Positions 35,679 to 44,897 of a stretch of 64,000 bases of DNA are shown piece by piece. The notes beneath the pieces are model-generated. The model did no database searches, was not told where the DNA came from, and saw only the letters and a list, made by a program, of their open reading frames with translations. This DNA comes from Rhodospirillaceae bacterium (GTDB lineage: Bacteria > Pseudomonadota > Alphaproteobacteria > Rhodospirillales > Rhodospirillaceae). The position numbers and the translations under genes were made by a program. The first letter of the stretch is position 1. Each line of letters begins with the position of its first letter. The stretch spans positions 806,001-870,000 of the forward strand of contig JAVJSV010000012.1 of NCBI GenBank assembly GCA_040219235.1, in the 5' to 3' direction.

Positions 35679-37499
35679 TTAATAAGTGAGTATCAAATTG
35701 AAAAGTACAGAGTAAAATTTGTCGCCGCTGCGGTCGGTCGCAAATAGCTCTTCAAACGCCCCGCCGCCCGACAACATGGCGCCCGACGCTCTCAGCACGA
35801 TGTTCTGTGTAAAGTTAGGCCGGTAAAGCAAGGATACGGACGTATCCCAACCAATAGACTTAGAGGTCAGAGGTTGGTTACGCGCGACTTCTACGATAGG
35901 TGATTCAGCAAAACTGATGTGATTGATGTTGGCAAAGACACGCAGTTCGGGAAGCACATCGAAATCAGCCCCGATGCCAAGCAGCACCGTTCCGGGGTTA
36001 AGAAAATTAGACTGCCCCTGTTCCTTCGAGGACCTTAGCGAGTTGAGGAGCCCGTTACGCCCCGATAACACAACACCGCCACCGCCGATGAGCGGAACCG
36101 GTTGGCGTATCCAATAGCTGGTGTCTGCCCCTGCAAATTGCGGGTTCTCGAAAATGGCATCGAAGCCTTGAGCCTTGTCATCAAAGGGGTCTTTGTCACC
36201 GGAAGCATACAGCCCCTGTGCTCTTAGGCGTATCCAATCAAAATCTATGGACGGTTCAACGGCGACAAACCATGATTCAATGTCCGCTTTCTCTTCCTCG
36301 AAAAAAGATGTGAAGCTGTTGGCTGATATGCTTCCTCTTGCCAGGTAAGCGGCGTGGGTAAGGTTGAAGCGGCCAAAATGGCCATCGCCGTTGAAGCCGA
36401 AGTAGGTCACGTCATAATTAAAGCCGCGTTCGGTTCCGAGAGACGCTGGACGCTCTAAGAATCCGTTTTCGTTAAAATATAGTTCATCGTTACCTTCGCG
36501 GTTACGGTTGTGTGCAACGATTCCCTGCACGGTATAACCCACCACCGGCCAATCCTGGCGGTATACGTTGGCGAAAAGGACATCATCATCGCGGATGCGC
36601 TGGCCAATATCGTTGAGTCCAGAGTTGGTGTCTTTTTCCAAGCGCCGGAACCAACCAGCATTGTATTGCCAGATATTGTTGTCCCGCGTCCCAAACAGGC
36701 GGATGCCAAGCTGTTGATCTTGGAAAAGAAAGCCGCGGAAATCGAGTGTCACCGGTTGAATGCCGACTCTGATGGAATCAAAGTCGTACCGGTCAGAGAC
36801 GTTACGTATATGATAATCGACAAACGCTTCTTGGAGGGCGATGTGGCCGTCTTCGCGGGTATCCCCTTGGGCCGGGTTGATCAGTAAGGCCCGGTTTTCG
36901 TCAGCCCAGACGTGGTTGTAGTTTAGGACGGGCGTGAGGCGTATCTCCCAATCAGGGGGCTTGAAAGCCGTGTCGCCTTTGATGAAAGACACCGAAGTAA
37001 TTAAATTCTGATTGAATATCGTTTGGTCTGTTTGACCGAATAAATCAATTGACCCGGGTCTGGCCCCGCCCTGCGGCCCCACGGGCGTGGGAATGCCACG
37101 CGGTTCAACGACGGTGTCGGATATGATTAGCAAGTTGACAAACCAGTCATCGAACAGTGGGCGATCCCCTTTAAGGGTGTTCTGGTTGTAGGGGTCCCAC
37201 CAGCGTTCATTCACGCCAATCGCTTCCACCAGACGCCACCGGTCTGGCACCGGTATGGTCTCTCGGGGCAAACTGCGTGCTGGCGGGGCAACGGCTGATG
37301 GATCAATTTCAGGGAGCGAGCGCTTTTCTTCTCTGCCCGGGCGACGGCGTTCTTGTGCGAGTTCTTCATTATCCTGAACGACCGGCCCTATGGACTCTGG
37401 TCCGGCACCGGCCACTTCGGTTTGCGCATTGCCGTCTGCGGCAATGGCTATCAAGCTCAGCAGAAAGCCGCATGTAGATAAGTTTATTTTCCTGCGCAT
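35679..37499 (-). CDS. Outer-membrane beta-barrel, putative electron-conduit porin
   Basis: 606 residues with a signal peptide, a proline/charged linker to about residue 95, and then many alternating amphipathic strands rich in aromatic and polar residues. It ends in NLILTY, an aromatic-terminal strand typical of outer-membrane barrels. It shows no N-terminal C-x2-C motif of MtrB-type porins. It lies between a decaheme propeller cytochrome and a double GlcG-like protein, so it may insulate hemes across the outer membrane or act as a substrate pore. Start and stop are in tight contact with neighbours: a 16-base overlap with the upstream gene and eight bases to the next. Confidence 0.7.
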   Translation of the reverse strand: MRRKINLSTCGFLLSLIAIAADGNAQTEVAGAGPESIGPVVQDNEELAQERRRPGREEKRSLPEIDPSAVAPPARSLPRETIPVPDRWRLVEAIGVNERWWDPYNQNTLKGDRPLFDDWFVNLLIISDTVVEPRGIPTPVGPQGGARPGSIDLFGQTDQTIFNQNLITSVSFIKGDTAFKPPDWEIRLTPVLNYNHVWADENRALLINPAQGDTREDGHIALQEAFVDYHIRNVSDRYDFDSIRVGIQPVTLDFRGFLFQDQQLGIRLFGTRDNNIWQYNAGWFRRLEKDTNSGLNDIGQRIRDDDVLFANVYRQDWPVVGYTVQGIVAHNRNREGNDELYFNENGFLERPASLGTERGFNYDVTYFGFNGDGHFGRFNLTHAAYLARGSISANSFTSFFEEEKADIESWFVAVEPSIDFDWIRLRAQGLYASGDKDPFDDKAQGFDAIFENPQFAGADTSYWIRQPVPLIGGGGVVLSGRNGLLNSLRSSKEQGQSNFLNPGTVLLGIGADFDVLPELRVFANINHISFAESPIVEVARNQPLTSKSIGWDTSVSLLYRPNFTQNIVLRASGAMLSGGGAFEELFATDRSGDKFYSVLFNLILTY

Positions 37500-39358
37500 A
37501 CAGCCTGCTCTCTTGAACCTAGAAACGGAGAAAAGGGACAGTTGACGTAGCGCAGGTTCACACCCCCCACAAACAAAGTGTCAGCACGCTGCTCGGGCGG
37601 CGCATTTCCGACGCCGGTGTTGAGCACTTCTCCGGCATTGTGCAGTCCGAGGAACGAAATCATGTCATCCTGGTCGATGCCGTCGCCAGACACGCCAATG
37701 CCGCCGATGAGAACGCCGTCACGAAAAATGGGAACACTCCCTGGAAAGATCTGTAAACCATTTGCCAGGCGTGTCGGCATTGGACCCGGAGCAGCCTCAG
37801 ACTGTGGCAGAGCGGTGCAGCCTTGAGGTGGCGGTGCACTGCCATCAAGCCTAGCAACAATATCTGGCAAAACCAGATCCAATTGTAGTCCGGTATTGAA
37901 CGGGCTCCATACATCAAAAGGCACCGAGAACGGGCCATTGGGATTGCCGTTGATGCCGTCGGGATAGAAGGGGCGCGACAGGTTGCCGCCGGAGCGGTCG
38001 GCAAACGCGATGCCATCCGCCAGCGCCGTCGGCCCAACAAATGACTGCACCGCTTCGACATAGCTGCTTAGAGGTGGCAGCGTTAGAACGCCTGGCAGAA
38101 GTTCTACGGCAGGCACAGCCGATAATTCGGCTGCCGTTGTGGGACGGGACGCAAAAGTTGCGGTCCGGGCTTTTTGCAAAGAAACATCTGTGCCGAAGAT
38201 TGGGGCATCAGGGGTGCGCGCAATAGCAAGAATGTTGGCTTCAGAATCAACAATAGAGACAGACACCTGGGCATGGCTTCCCAATGGGCGGCGGATTTGT
38301 GCGCGTGCTTTGAAGGCGATTTTTAGGGCCTCGGATAACAGTGTCGCCACCTCATCTGACGACAGTCCTCCAGACAGAGGTGCTGGCGCGAGACTGTCGC
38401 GTGGCGCATAGCGGTTGCCCCCGTTGCCGTCACTCAGCACAAAAACGTCTGAGCCTGGAACGACGATGCCGCTGCTTAACGTAATGCCTGACGCGTCTGC
38501 CCCATATTCAAGGCCAGCCCGGCGACCGGGCGGGGTGTATCCTGCAACAGCGATATAATTTGCCGGGTCTAAAGTTGCTGTTGACCCTTTGGCTCTTAAG
38601 AAGCGGGAATCTATATCTGCATAACGGAACAGTTTGCCTTCAACGGTAATTCGGTGGCCTTTGATATCTTCCGGCGGCTCGAAACCTTGTTGAGCTGCTA
38701 TTGCAATCATTTCATCAAGATCGCGGTCAAAGTCACCAACGGATAGATCAAGGCCGTACAGACCGTCCGCAAGTACGCCGACACCTCCGACAACCCGGCC
38801 ATTTTTATACAGCGGCAGGCCCCCGGGGTCTGCAGATAAGCCGAGTGGTGAACGTCGCGGCCCACCTCCTAACGTCTCACCAAAGCGCATCATGTCAGAG
38901 CAGGGCAGTTGACTGAACTGGACGCCAAATAAAGGGCCGCCCGGCTGCCCACGTTCTCCCGGATTGAAGTTTTCTTGGACAATCTGGCTGGCTGTGCGTG
39001 TGGTGAAAGCGTTGCCTGATGACGACAGGTAAGCGCCAGTAATGGCCTTAGAGATGGCAGCTAATGGCGTGATCGGCAGCGTTAACCCCTCGAGGCCGTT
39101 ACCTGATGGGATGCCGCGTCCTGAGGAAATAGTGGTTTCCGGCATGGCTGCTGGGTCCATGGCGTAGACACCAAGTACGTTACCCACGCGGTCAACGACT
39201 GCAATCACTGCATCATCGGCGATGTGGGCCGACGCCTCAGCCACGGCTTGAGATATAATTTGATCAACGTCTGTTTGCGTCAAGAACTGGCCGAAGGCGA
39301 GGCTGCTCGAGAATAAGGAAGCTGCAAAAGAGGTGGCTTGTATAAACCGAAGGATCAT
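37484..39358 (-). CDS. Exported double GlcG/HbpS (DUF336)-domain protein
   Basis: 624 residues with a signal peptide. Two homologous domains are seen: one with VAVVDRVGNVLGVY near residue 50 and LPLYKNGRVVGGVGVLADG near 205, and a second with SIVDSEANILAIAR near 365 and VPIFRDGVLIGGIGVSGDG near 560. This strand-plus-loop pattern is the GlcG/HbpS family, some members of which bind heme or cobalamin. Each domain appears interrupted by a large insertion, making it three times longer than a single-domain member. Inside a heme-cytochrome operon, heme binding or hand-off is a natural guess but not shown. It overlaps the small upstream gene by ATGA. Confidence 0.75.
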   Translation of the reverse strand: MILRFIQATSFAASLFSSSLAFGQFLTQTDVDQIISQAVAEASAHIADDAVIAVVDRVGNVLGVYAMDPAAMPETTISSGRGIPSGNGLEGLTLPITPLAAISKAITGAYLSSSGNAFTTRTASQIVQENFNPGERGQPGGPLFGVQFSQLPCSDMMRFGETLGGGPRRSPLGLSADPGGLPLYKNGRVVGGVGVLADGLYGLDLSVGDFDRDLDEMIAIAAQQGFEPPEDIKGHRITVEGKLFRYADIDSRFLRAKGSTATLDPANYIAVAGYTPPGRRAGLEYGADASGITLSSGIVVPGSDVFVLSDGNGGNRYAPRDSLAPAPLSGGLSSDEVATLLSEALKIAFKARAQIRRPLGSHAQVSVSIVDSEANILAIARTPDAPIFGTDVSLQKARTATFASRPTTAAELSAVPAVELLPGVLTLPPLSSYVEAVQSFVGPTALADGIAFADRSGGNLSRPFYPDGINGNPNGPFSVPFDVWSPFNTGLQLDLVLPDIVARLDGSAPPPQGCTALPQSEAAPGPMPTRLANGLQIFPGSVPIFRDGVLIGGIGVSGDGIDQDDMISFLGLHNAGEVLNTGVGNAPPEQRADTLFVGGVNLRYVNCPFSPFLGSREQAVCAGK

Positions 39359-39774
39359 TGATCAATCACCATATAACCGGACTTCAGACGCCCGTTCTCT
39401 AATGTGTATGCGATTGTGAACACGACCGGGAAAAAGCTTAAAGACACGGCCTCATCAATAATCTTAAACGTCAGTGTGCCGTCATCGCTTGCAACAAAAC
39501 CCGCATCAACAAGATCGGACCTGGTCTCACTCCAGGAATGCCACGCTCCGCCCGCCAAGCGGTGGTAGGGTGTATTGTTCTGAAACCGCGCCATGACATG
39601 GGTTGATACGGGCAAATCTTCTTTAAGGTTGATCGTAATTTGAAGCGGCGAATCTGTTTCCGTCGCTTTTACACGGCCCAGAAAAGTACCATCATATGAC
39701 AGTGTTAAGTTCTCTGCATGTGCAACCTGCGTGCATATCAGGCTAACGCATAGGATGTAAACTAGGCGGCCCAT
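39355..39774 (-). CDS. Small exported beta-rich protein of unknown function
   Basis: 139 residues from the ATG at 39774, which overlaps the stop of the FHA-decaheme gene (TGATG). A clear signal peptide (LVYILCVSLICTQVAHA) precedes a short mature protein of alternating strands, without cysteines or heme motifs in the mature part. I do not recognise the family; an Ig-like or thiosulfate-carrier-like fold is possible. The longer frame to 39837 lacks support. Overlaps on both sides show it is translated with the conduit genes. Confidence 0.65.
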   Translation of the reverse strand: MGRLVYILCVSLICTQVAHAENLTLSYDGTFLGRVKATETDSPLQITINLKEDLPVSTHVMARFQNNTPYHRLAGGAWHSWSETRSDLVDAGFVASDDGTLTFKIIDEAVSLSFFPVVFTIAYTLENGRLKSGYMVIDQ

Positions 39775-41534
39775 CAGCGCGACGCACCAATAAGTGTTTG
39801 GATATTGCTTCGCCGTGTGGGAGCGTGACCATCCCACCCTTGGCTTGCGGTGCTCTGCAGGGGTTTTAGGGGCGGCATACCATGGGTGTGAAAATCGTGG
39901 CAGGTCACACAGGTTGAAGGAACACGGTTTGAAGCAATTTCACCGCCATGACAGCTTTGGCATGTCTCAATAGCGGGCATGAGAACGTCAGATGAAGTTG
40001 TTGATGACTCTACGTCATGGCAGGTGCGACACCCAACATCGCTGTGGCTGCCATGGTCAAAATTAGCCTTCGGGTACCATTGTTCAGTGATGTAGACCGG
40101 TTCTACCGTCCATATCTCCGTTGATGTGTTCTCGACAATTTCATGGCACTCGCTGCACTGTCCCTTGCCAAAGCGGCCATTCAGAATTTCTGCTGATTTT
40201 TCATCAGCCCAATTCCGCGCTGCGGCGCGGTCTTCGTCTTTTAAAGGGCTGCCCGGTAGACGCCTGATGATGATTGGTGCGTCAGGTTCCTCGTACCCGC
40301 CGCGCAGTGCTGCGGCATTATAAATGTCAGAGACTTGCATGAATAATTCTTCTGGCTGGCCGTGAATTAATTCGCGGCCCTGCAATTGAACGTCAAAGCT
40401 CAAGGTATGGCATTGATGGCAATGACGATCAAAACTGATGGGCAGCATGGACACGTTGCCTTCGTCCGATACATGGCAGTCCCGGCACCCTAAGTCGATA
40501 ATACCTCGTTTTGGATGTTGGACGCCGGCCTCTCTAAGGTGGTCTGCATGTGAAAACTTTAGGCCTGAATTTTCCAGTGGTGGTTCAGAGGCGCCAATGG
40601 CTCTCTCGCTTGACATCACATGAAACGCGGCATCGATAATCACCGTGGGCTTGAATTCCGGATGATCGGTACCGAAATCCCGAACGTTTCTTAGTGTGGT
40701 AGAGGTTTCTTGTTCGGTAAGGTTGGCATGGCAGTCCACGCAAAAGCCTTGATCATTGCGGGCAACAGTTTGATTACCTTGATGCTCTTTGTGGCAACTC
40801 TGACATTTGTCGTTTTCAAACGATGCAGTTGGAAAAAGAATAGGGTTGGTATGATGTTCTATGGCCTGATGGCACGCCACACAGGCTGTGTCTTGAACCG
40901 GAACAAAAGGCTTCTCATGGCAGACATCACAACTTTCGCCAAAAAACTTATGCGCGCCCGAGATTGATCCGCTGGTCCAGAATGCTGTGGGTCGTACCGC
41001 CGCATCATAGGTGCTGGCTTGCTCAACATTCACAACAGCTTCGGGCATAAACCAAGACGTGACCATAGGACCGATCAGAAGTGCGACCAGTACTGTAACG
41101 AATGCCGCCCAAGACCATGTTCTTTTGGTAAAGCCAACGGACTCAATCTCAGTTTTTGCTGTCGCTTTCAGGTTCTCTAGTTCGTCCCCGAGTTGGCTAA
41201 TAAGCTCAACAGAGACAGTTATATCGGTGTCGTTTTTTTTCGGCTCAACGGTGACCTTAAATGGCCCGATATTGATGTCATCAAGTTCGGTAATCTTGGC
41301 AATTTCAACGAGGTTGTCATTGATTGATAAGGGGCCGCTATTGAGGGCCTCTATATAAACCGCTTCAGACCGCACCGTAATGCGGGCATGCTCAAGAAGA
41401 ACACGCGGGTCCACAAGTTGAACGTCGCATGCTGTGCTGCGTCCAAACAGAATGGACTCACACTCAATCCATTCCTCCCGAACGGCAACATCACCGCGGT
41501 TTCTTCTCGTAACATGTTTGATAAGAGTCTTCAC
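39774..41534 (-). CDS. FHA-domain, single-TM decaheme cytochrome c
   Basis: 586 residues from the GTG at 41534, placed after the stop of the upstream gene; an ATG at 41570 would overlap that gene by 29 bases. Residues 1-100 look like an FHA phosphopeptide-binding domain (SILFGRSTACDVQL, then EHARI). A single membrane segment follows near 141-163 (AAFVTVLVALLIGPMV). The rest, from about 200, has ten C-x2-C-H sites (CDVCH, CVACH, CQSCH, CVDCH, CRDCH, CHQCH, CSECH, CRTCH, CQSCH, CVTCH). The topology would place FHA in the cytoplasm and hemes in the periplasm. This combination suggests phospho-control of an electron relay; that is inference. Confidence 0.88.
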   Translation of the reverse strand: MKTLIKHVTRRNRGDVAVREEWIECESILFGRSTACDVQLVDPRVLLEHARITVRSEAVYIEALNSGPLSINDNLVEIAKITELDDINIGPFKVTVEPKKNDTDITVSVELISQLGDELENLKATAKTEIESVGFTKRTWSWAAFVTVLVALLIGPMVTSWFMPEAVVNVEQASTYDAAVRPTAFWTSGSISGAHKFFGESCDVCHEKPFVPVQDTACVACHQAIEHHTNPILFPTASFENDKCQSCHKEHQGNQTVARNDQGFCVDCHANLTEQETSTTLRNVRDFGTDHPEFKPTVIIDAAFHVMSSERAIGASEPPLENSGLKFSHADHLREAGVQHPKRGIIDLGCRDCHVSDEGNVSMLPISFDRHCHQCHTLSFDVQLQGRELIHGQPEELFMQVSDIYNAAALRGGYEEPDAPIIIRRLPGSPLKDEDRAAARNWADEKSAEILNGRFGKGQCSECHEIVENTSTEIWTVEPVYITEQWYPKANFDHGSHSDVGCRTCHDVESSTTSSDVLMPAIETCQSCHGGEIASNRVPSTCVTCHDFHTHGMPPLKPLQSTASQGWDGHAPTRRSNIQTLIGASR

Positions 41535-41541
41535 GAGAGCG

Positions 41542-42363
41542 TTACCAGTAATAAAAAACGACAACCACATGGGCGATCAGTGCCGCTAGGGTTGCAAATG
41601 TGAAGGGGACGTGAACGTAAAGCCATATCTGCAAAAGACAACGAAGCCGGATATCTTGGCGAATACGGCGCAAAAGACCTTCCTTTTTGGTCAGCCGGGT
41701 TAGTAGCTTGCGTCGCGTTGCTTCGTCGGAAGACTTATCAGACTGTTCAATGAGTTTTCTTGCGCGGCGTGTTGCGCAGTTGGGATGATTTAATGAGAGC
41801 TGTTGTAACAGGTTTCCACCGATGACCGTATTTTGCACGGCATTAATTGCTGCCTGTCCAGTTTGGTCCTCGACCTTTAAAGCGATGCTGTTGAGTTCAC
41901 GGTCCAATTCAGCAATTTGGCTTAGCATCATTTCGGTGGTGAGTCCGCGCCTGTTCTCAGACAGTAAACGCGGGAAGCGCATATAGAAATACAAACCAAC
42001 ACCGCCACTCAAGACGACGATAAGCATTAAGAAGTAGAGCAGGGTGTGGATGTTAAGCCCAAACTGAAAGCCGCTATGGAATGTGGAAACAACGACCAGG
42101 GCTAAGCCTAAGTAGATGTGGGCCGAGGCCCAATCTTCCATGCGAATTGCGCCTTTGCCATACGCCCGTCTGCGAACACCATACCAGGCGAGCCATATCA
42201 TAATTCCTGCCGCAATAACGCCAAGGGTGTAGCCCAGCCAGGTTCCTCCGTTTGGACTCCCGATCGGCGTATGCAGAACGTATAGCCCGCCCGTGATGAT
42301 CACGAGCAGAAGCGATGCTTTTAAGTAGCGAAGGTTTCGATAAATAAGGAGGGACTCGTGCAT
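41542..42363 (-). CDS. Membrane cytochrome-b-like electron-transfer protein
   Basis: 273 residues from the ATG at 42363; the longer frame is in the previous gene. Three to four hydrophobic helices lie in the N-terminal half, some with histidines that could hold heme b (SAHIYLGLAL, STFHSGFQFG, IHTLLYFLML). A charged cytoplasmic loop with two helices follows, then a last helix pair with LYVHVPF and ALIAHVVVVF. The histidine pattern suggests a two-heme b-type protein linking a soluble reductase to periplasmic hemes. It does not match FdnI, NapC or ferric reductase exactly. It lies between the reductase fusion and the FHA-decaheme gene. Confidence 0.65.
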   Translation of the reverse strand: MHESLLIYRNLRYLKASLLLVIITGGLYVLHTPIGSPNGGTWLGYTLGVIAAGIMIWLAWYGVRRRAYGKGAIRMEDWASAHIYLGLALVVVSTFHSGFQFGLNIHTLLYFLMLIVVLSGGVGLYFYMRFPRLLSENRRGLTTEMMLSQIAELDRELNSIALKVEDQTGQAAINAVQNTVIGGNLLQQLSLNHPNCATRRARKLIEQSDKSSDEATRRKLLTRLTKKEGLLRRIRQDIRLRCLLQIWLYVHVPFTFATLAALIAHVVVVFYYW

Positions 42364-42377
42364 ATGCGGGTGATCCC

Positions 42378-44798
42378 TTATCGATTCAAAGTCGCAAGGT
42401 TCATGAATTTTTCCGGGCTCACCCGGGCTGCCGCGCCTGTGGGGCAGGCATTCACGCACGCGGCACCGCCAGCTAAGTCCTTACACATGTCACATTTTAC
42501 GGCTTTTTTTGCGATACGTTTTGTCGCCGGGGCGGTCTCATCGCTGTTGGAAGCCGGTTGCTCCTGTTCAAACGATACAGCATCCCCGGGAGCTGGTCCG
42601 CGGCCAAACATTAGCCATGAGAATAAGTTAGATTTCGCCTCCGGCGGAGAGGCGAGCTGAATAACGCCATAAGGGCAAGCGCTCTCGCAGTTGCCGCAGC
42701 CGATGCAGCTGTCGTCAATATAAACTTCACCGTCCGGTGCGCGGTGAATGGCATCGGGCGGGCAGTCTGACATGCAGTGAGGGTGCTGGCAGTGGCGGCA
42801 TGATGTTGGGACGTGAATGGACGCAAATGAAGGGCCGGCCTCGCGGTCTAACCGTGATAAGCCGCCGTGGGTTTCGGCGCAGGCCTTTTCGCAGTTGTCA
42901 CAATGGACGCACAGAGTCTCGTCAATAAGTAAAACGTCAGTGGCTTCGCCAACACCCTGTTCAATTAGAAACTGAATGATGTTGCCTGCTTCCGGGCGCG
43001 ATTCCATCTGTTCATTTTGGCGAAGGCGTGTCCGGAATTTAGCTTCAATACTGCTGCGTATCGCAATGTTGTCATTCATCACCTTGTTAAAGGCATCGCC
43101 TGACAAACAAATGGTTTCTGTATTGTTGGCGGCGCGAACTGTGGCCGAGCGGGGCATATCAGAGAGCAGCGCCATTTCGCCAATATAGTTGCCTGACGGC
43201 ACATAACTCAGCACGATGTCGCGTCCGCCGATACGGCTTGAAACCGTGCAAGAGCCAGACCGGATCAAATGCATATGATTACCAATTTCGCCTTGAGCGA
43301 ATATGGTTTCACCCGCCTTAAAGTTCTGGATTTCAGCGGTTTCCACCAGTTCTTCCAGGTCACTTGCCGGAACACCGGGGGTCATATGCATCTGGATCTG
43401 TCTTAGAATTGAGGTCTTGTCCAGCGCCCGCTTCACGCTCTGCACGGATTGAATCAGTTTCAGCATTGTGCGTCTTGGCGTTTCGAAGACAACACAATCC
43501 GTTACCGCGACAACAGTTGCTGTTCGCCGCCGGCCCGAGATCAATCCCATTTCACCGAAGAACTCGCCTTCGCGCAGTTTAACAACTTGGCTGGGATCGT
43601 TTTGATTGATTTGAATGCCGACTTGGCCGGTGAAGACAGTGTAGAATGTGCTAGAATAGTCATTGCGTTCAAAAATGGTTTCCCCCGCTTTGAAAGCATG
43701 AATTTGTGATTCCAGCATGGTTTCCCGCAGCAGCAACGTGTTGAGCTCAGAGAAAACGGGGATAGTCTTGCGGATTGCCGAGAGCACGTCATCGACTTCG
43801 ACGTCTCCCATGACGGAAAACTTTTCGATTAGCAAAGGTTCGTCAGCCGGAGGTATGTCCTCGCCATTAATATAGGCGGTAACCTCATAGCCTTGATTCA
43901 TCGCCTGTTTAATCAGCGGGTATCCGGCAAGGGCGCCGACAATATAAAGTCCGGGGACATTTGACTCGTAGGTTGGGCTGACTTCCGGCAAAACCTTGGG
44001 ATCGTCACTCGGAAACTCCACACCGCAAGCCTCGACAAACCTGCGCGGCGGTGATGCACCCAGACGTGCAATAATACGATTACATTTAACAGTTAACTCG
44101 CCGTCCGGTGTCTCAAGCACGATACCGTCCGGTTCAACACGGACCGGGTTTGATTCAAAATAACATTGCAACTGGCCTTTATCGATGGCGCCATTAATAA
44201 GTGTTAGGTTACCTTGTTTTGCGCGCGCAAATTCAGCCCGCCGATTTACGATGAAAACGGTATTTTGCTTGGCGAGGGCGACCGCGTTTTCAATTGCGGC
44301 ATCGCCAGCGCCGACAACAACAATCGTTTCGTCTTGATATTCGTCCGGATCGTCTAATTGGTACTGCACAAGGGGGAGGTCGCCACCCTCGCAGCGCAAG
44401 GTGTTGATATTGCCCTGCAAACCGATAGACAGAATAACGTTTTCTGCTTCAACAACGCTGCCGTCGGCAACTGTTACCTTAAAATGATCAGACGTACGTT
44501 CAATTTTTACAACATCAGAATTGTAACGGATTTTGGTTCCATAGAAGTCGAGGCCCTCATCCCACTTGGCAAGAATGTCTTCCCGCAGACCGGCGCGGAA
44601 GGATAAGTCTGAACGCAACGGCAATATGTCCGGCGTAGCCATGACAAACTTGCCCTTTTGGTATTTGTATATCGTATCCGAGGCATGATCTGCACGTTCC
44701 AGCAAGACGTGACTCATGCCAATCTTGGCGGCGTGCGCGGCAGCACTCAGACCAGCGGGTCCAGACCCGACGATCGCAACTTTAAGGCGTTTCGCCAA
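42378..44798 (-). CDS. Reductase fusion: FAD/NAD(P), two cNMP-binding domains, four [4Fe-4S] motifs
   Basis: About 806 residues. A TTG at 44798 is chosen over TTG 44813 because GGGGG at 44807-44811 sits seven bases upstream. Residues 5-325 are a TrxR-like flavoprotein: FAD loop GSGPAGLSAAAHAA and NAD(P) loop VVGAGDAAIENAVAL, but no redox C-x2-C, so it is more like ferredoxin-NADP reductase. Residues 355-600 hold two cNMP-binding domains (GEFFGEMGLISGRRRTATV and GEMALLSDMPRSATVRA). Residues 640-800 have four ferredoxin-type cysteine sets, including CVHCDNCEKAC, CIGCGNCESACP and CDMCK. It would oxidise NAD(P)H and pass electrons to the membrane protein encoded next. This fusion is the cytoplasmic entry of the conduit. 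Confidence 0.87.
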   Translation of the reverse strand: MAKRLKVAIVGSGPAGLSAAAHAAKIGMSHVLLERADHASDTIYKYQKGKFVMATPDILPLRSDLSFRAGLREDILAKWDEGLDFYGTKIRYNSDVVKIERTSDHFKVTVADGSVVEAENVILSIGLQGNINTLRCEGGDLPLVQYQLDDPDEYQDETIVVVGAGDAAIENAVALAKQNTVFIVNRRAEFARAKQGNLTLINGAIDKGQLQCYFESNPVRVEPDGIVLETPDGELTVKCNRIIARLGASPPRRFVEACGVEFPSDDPKVLPEVSPTYESNVPGLYIVGALAGYPLIKQAMNQGYEVTAYINGEDIPPADEPLLIEKFSVMGDVEVDDVLSAIRKTIPVFSELNTLLLRETMLESQIHAFKAGETIFERNDYSSTFYTVFTGQVGIQINQNDPSQVVKLREGEFFGEMGLISGRRRTATVVAVTDCVVFETPRRTMLKLIQSVQSVKRALDKTSILRQIQMHMTPGVPASDLEELVETAEIQNFKAGETIFAQGEIGNHMHLIRSGSCTVSSRIGGRDIVLSYVPSGNYIGEMALLSDMPRSATVRAANNTETICLSGDAFNKVMNDNIAIRSSIEAKFRTRLRQNEQMESRPEAGNIIQFLIEQGVGEATDVLLIDETLCVHCDNCEKACAETHGGLSRLDREAGPSFASIHVPTSCRHCQHPHCMSDCPPDAIHRAPDGEVYIDDSCIGCGNCESACPYGVIQLASPPEAKSNLFSWLMFGRGPAPGDAVSFEQEQPASNSDETAPATKRIAKKAVKCDMCKDLAGGAACVNACPTGAAARVSPEKFMNLATLNR

Positions 44799-44838
44799 AG
44801 AATTTTCCCCCAAGAACTAACTTTTTTTACGCTGTTTA

Positions 44839-44867
44839 AATTATGCGTGGGTAATACTCAACGTCAA
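44839..44867 (-). promoter_or_regulatory. Putative sigma-70 promoter of the electron-conduit operon
   Basis: Reading the - strand, TTGACG lies at 44867-44862 and ATAATT at 44844-44839, 17 bases apart. Transcription would start near 44832, about 35 bases before the TTG start. The match is good for both boxes and spacing; it has not been tested. Confidence 0.5.
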
Positions 44868-44897
44868 TGGAATCAATGGCACTGCCAGAAGAGTTTT

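Noticed and set aside
35679-37499. Direct MtrB/PioB homology for the beta-barrel
   Set aside because: No N-terminal C-x2-C and no recognisable MtrB motif; only topology and context support a conduit role.
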